Assembly (NCBI GenBank): GCA_900770645.1
Contig: CAAGKY010000071.1
Coordinates: 1 to 5,363, forward strand
Direction: 5' to 3'
DNA from: Bacilli bacterium
Lineage (GTDB): Bacteria > Bacillota_I > Bacilli_A > ML615J-28 > CAG-313
Length of the DNA: 5,363 bases
In this document: in pieces, positions 2,928-5,363 of the stretch
Numbering within the stretch: the stretch's first letter is position 1
How the letters are laid out: each line of letters begins with the position of its first letter
Notes under the pieces: model-generated
What the model saw: only the letters and a program-made list of their open reading frames with translations
Databases searched by the model: none
Told to the model about the DNA's origin: nothing
Program-made: the position numbers and the translations under genes

Positions 2928-5363
2928 ATGAAAAAGACAAAATACAAAATTTTTCGTTTATTCGTAGCCCTTTTTACATTAATGTTCGCTACAACAGCAA
3001 TATTTGGTGTAATGAATGTTAGTGCAGAAGGAGACACAATTAACTATGTGTCATTAGGGGATTCAATGACAAATGGATTAATGATAAAAGGTTATGATAA
3101 ACATTATGGTTACGGGTATAGAGATGATGCTTATTGTAGTTATCCTAATCAATTTGCTGAATATTTAGCAACTGAAACAGGAAAAACTGTAAATCATCAT
3201 CAACTTGCGATGTCAAACACACGTATAGAAGATGTCAACTTCTTATTACAATTTGATTTAGAAGATGAAAAACAAAAAGAGGTAGCATCATATGCGTCAT
3301 GGTATACATCTTTTGGTGGTGCAAATCGCTTTGATAGGGACCCTGACGACCCTTCCGTGAAATTTAAGTGGCCAGCAAATGGTGTTGGAGCAGTAGTAAA
3401 TAGTGAAGGAAAAACTTTAGAAGAATTATGGAATGAAACATTCTTATATGGAGATCGCCGTACAGCAGATGTATTCGTTGATAGTAACTGGAAAAATAGA
3501 CCATATATTTTTACAGATAATTTCTTTACAGATCAAATGCTTCCAGGTGTTATTGACGAAGTTTATAATTATTATGATGTAAATGCTACAGATGTAGATG
3601 CTAAAGGAAAATTAGAAGCTGCAATTCGTAAAAATCCTACACCTGCATTTGCTATTGATCATCAAATAACAATTGCAGAAGCTGATATTATCAGTATCGC
3701 AAATGGTAATGCCAACTTTGGTGTTTTTATGATGGAAGCTATTATGATGGGTGGTATTGGTTTCGGTGAAGGTTCTGCTGAAAATTATAATTGGTTAAGC
3801 TTGGATAGAGCTATTCAATCATGTGATATCAATACACAAATTGCTATTAAAGAAATCAAAGAAACTCTTTACAATGAAGTAATGGCAGTTCTTGGCGATA
3901 ATGAAATGTTTGAATTTATTTATAATGCATTAAGCTATGCAGTCGTTAGTTATTTAGTTAACTATACAGCAACTGTAGATAGAATTATGGAATTAAATCC
4001 AGATGCAGAAGTTATCCTAATGGGAATAATGAATACTTTAGAAGGTGTTGAAATAAATGCTTTCGGGCAAACATTACCTGCAGGAGATTTAATGTATAAT
4101 GCATTATCAACATTAAATACTTACGCTGCTGCATATCCAACAATTAAACAATTAATGGGTGATGAAGCATATTCACAAGGTAAATTCTATTATGCCGAAG
4201 CATCAAATGTAGAATGTATTGTTAGCACATATAAAGAACTTCTTGAAGGCGAAGAAGGTATTGGACGTAGCCGAGCAATAGCGGATATGGCTGGTGTAAC
4301 TGATAACTTTAGTGATTCAGAAATGGAAAAAGAAACAATAACAGGTACTGGTATGATTTGGCAATTGATGAAGAGTGTTTTACCTTTTACGTTAATTGAC
4401 ACAGCTGATGGTATAACAGTAGGTGCATTTGAAGAGGGCCTTATTGAATATATGGCTCTAACAACTGATAAAAAAGCTGAGTTTGTTTTGGGACATATGG
4501 AACTTGCATGTAGTTATGAAGTATATTTAGCATTTGAAAATGGCGTATGTGAAGCTGGTAAAAAAGGTGGAACTGTTAATTTAGAAGATGTATTATTATT
4601 AGGAAATATATTTGGAGAAGGAGTTGCCGATAAATTATTTGGTGGTGTAATGACACTTTATGGTCAAAAAACAACCGATGCAATAGGAAATATATATTCA
4701 GAAGTTAAAACAACATTATCTTTTTTATCTGAGGCTCAAATTCAAGGAATATGCACTATTATGACTTTAGGAGATGCATTAGGACATTCTTTAGCAGAAG
4801 ATGATCGAATGGGTGGATTAATAAATTTCTGGGGACGTTGTGTTCTTGGAGTAGGTGCTGGATCACATCCAAATGAACAAGGACATGAAACATTAGCAAA
4901 CGCAATAATTAATGCATATGAAAATGATGAAACAGCTCAAGATTATACATTAGAACAAGCAGAAAATGTATTAAATATGTTACTTACATATGTAAGTGAA
5001 AACTATGAAGGAATCTATGAATTTGGTTATGCAGAAGCTGATAAAGCAGGATATATAGCTTTAGCAGCAAGTAAAGTAGCAGAATTCAAAGAAGAATTAG
5101 AAGTAGTAAAAGCATGGGTAGCAGAAGCAGAATTACCAGCAGATATTAAAGCAGAAATTAATGCAGAAATCGCTGTAGCAGAAGCAACTCTAGCACAAAT
5201 CGTAGAAGTATTAGCAAACGATAAAGCAAGTACAGTAGCAGGATTAGAAGAAAGTGTAAAAGCATTACTAGCAACAGCAAGTGAAGCAGTAGAACACTTA
5301 AATCATCTAATCAAATTGGCATCAGACGATGCATATGAACTAATTACAAATAAATTAAACGAA
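2928..5363 (+). CDS. Exported SGNH/GDSL-type hydrolase, large, 3' end missing
   Basis: The frame is open from ATG 2928 to the window edge with no stop: 812 residues and unfinished. Residues 1-33 form a signal peptide (KKTKYK, hydrophobic core, VSA/EG cleavage), so the protein is exported. SGNH signatures follow. Block I is SLGDSMTNG with candidate nucleophile Ser46. A block II-like LAMSNTRIEDV lies at 93-103. Block III is IANGNANFG (257-265) with candidate oxyanion Asn263. A helix and strand with NPDAEVILMG lie at about 357-366. Block V is GSHPNEQGH with candidate catalytic His647. The usual Asp three residues before that His is Ala644, so it may use a Ser-His dyad. Ordinary SGNH domains are about 200 residues; here about 270 unrecognised residues (371-640) sit between the last strand and block V. 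Residues from about 670 are Ala/Glu-rich and helical. Seven cysteines are present after the signal peptide. Likely an esterase or lipase-like enzyme at the cell surface; substrate unknown. It has its own promoter and no visible operon partner. Confidence 0.85.
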   Translation, partial: MKKTKYKIFRLFVALFTLMFATTAIFGVMNVSAEGDTINYVSLGDSMTNGLMIKGYDKHYGYGYRDDAYCSYPNQFAEYLATETGKTVNHHQLAMSNTRIEDVNFLLQFDLEDEKQKEVASYASWYTSFGGANRFDRDPDDPSVKFKWPANGVGAVVNSEGKTLEELWNETFLYGDRRTADVFVDSNWKNRPYIFTDNFFTDQMLPGVIDEVYNYYDVNATDVDAKGKLEAAIRKNPTPAFAIDHQITIAEADIISIANGNANFGVFMMEAIMMGGIGFGEGSAENYNWLSLDRAIQSCDINTQIAIKEIKETLYNEVMAVLGDNEMFEFIYNALSYAVVSYLVNYTATVDRIMELNPDAEVILMGIMNTLEGVEINAFGQTLPAGDLMYNALSTLNTYAAAYPTIKQLMGDEAYSQGKFYYAEASNVECIVSTYKELLEGEEGIGRSRAIADMAGVTDNFSDSEMEKETITGTGMIWQLMKSVLPFTLIDTADGITVGAFEEGLIEYMALTTDKKAEFVLGHMELACSYEVYLAFENGVCEAGKKGGTVNLEDVLLLGNIFGEGVADKLFGGVMTLYGQKTTDAIGNIYSEVKTTLSFLSEAQIQGICTIMTLGDALGHSLAEDDRMGGLINFWGRCVLGVGAGSHPNEQGHETLANAIINAYENDETAQDYTLEQAENVLNMLLTYVSENYEGIYEFGYAEADKAGYIALAASKVAEFKEELEVVKAWVAEAELPADIKAEINAEIAVAEATLAQIVEVLANDKASTVAGLEESVKALLATASEAVEHLNHLIKLASDDAYELITNKLNE

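Noticed and set aside
4190..4402. 70-codon leftward reading frame
   Set aside because: It lies entirely antisense within the SGNH gene, has no recognisable family and no evident ribosome binding site; a shadow of the real gene.

Overview
The window is AT-rich DNA whose genes look like those of a low-GC Gram-positive relative (Bacillota or Mycoplasmatota-type Bacilli). The evidence is the pyrF-pyrE order at the end of a pyrimidine operon, strong AGGAGG-type ribosome binding sites, exclusive TAA stops and A/T-ending codons. All recognised tryptophans are TGG and no in-frame TGA was seen, so nothing points to the mycoplasma code. A finer placement cannot be supported from this stretch.

Layout: (1) Bases 1-1101 hold the 3' part of pyrF (orotidine-5'-phosphate decarboxylase) and all of pyrE (orotate phosphoribosyltransferase). 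They are one nucleotide apart, read rightwards, and encode the last two steps of UMP synthesis. (2) About 1141-2706 is an ISL3-family insertion sequence with one intact leftward transposase gene (1293-2597). Both ends carry several copies of a 17-19 bp repeat, GTGAATTAGTTTAGGGT. Three point inward on the left. On the right, two point inward and one degenerate copy points the other way. (3) Bases 2707-2927 are the promoter and leader region of the next gene. (4) From 2928 to the window edge runs an open, unfinished gene of at least 812 codons. It encodes an exported SGNH/GDSL-type hydrolase with a very large insertion in the catalytic domain and an Ala/Glu-rich helical tail.

How the parts interact: the insertion sequence sits about 40 bp behind pyrE. 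Its internal two-way terminator (1222-1249) is the first convincing terminator for the pyr transcript and would also end the transposase transcript arriving from the other side. At the other end, two oppositely oriented copies of the end repeat form a hairpin followed by six U on the transposase strand, just upstream of the transposase -10 box. That arrangement should stop outside transcription from entering the transposase gene. The SGNH gene has its own promoter and appears independent of both neighbours.

The most unusual items are the terminator built from end repeats, the multi-copy repeat architecture without a visible target duplication, and the enlarged SGNH protein that lacks the usual DxxH aspartate. 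I see no defence system, CRISPR array, tRNA or rRNA.
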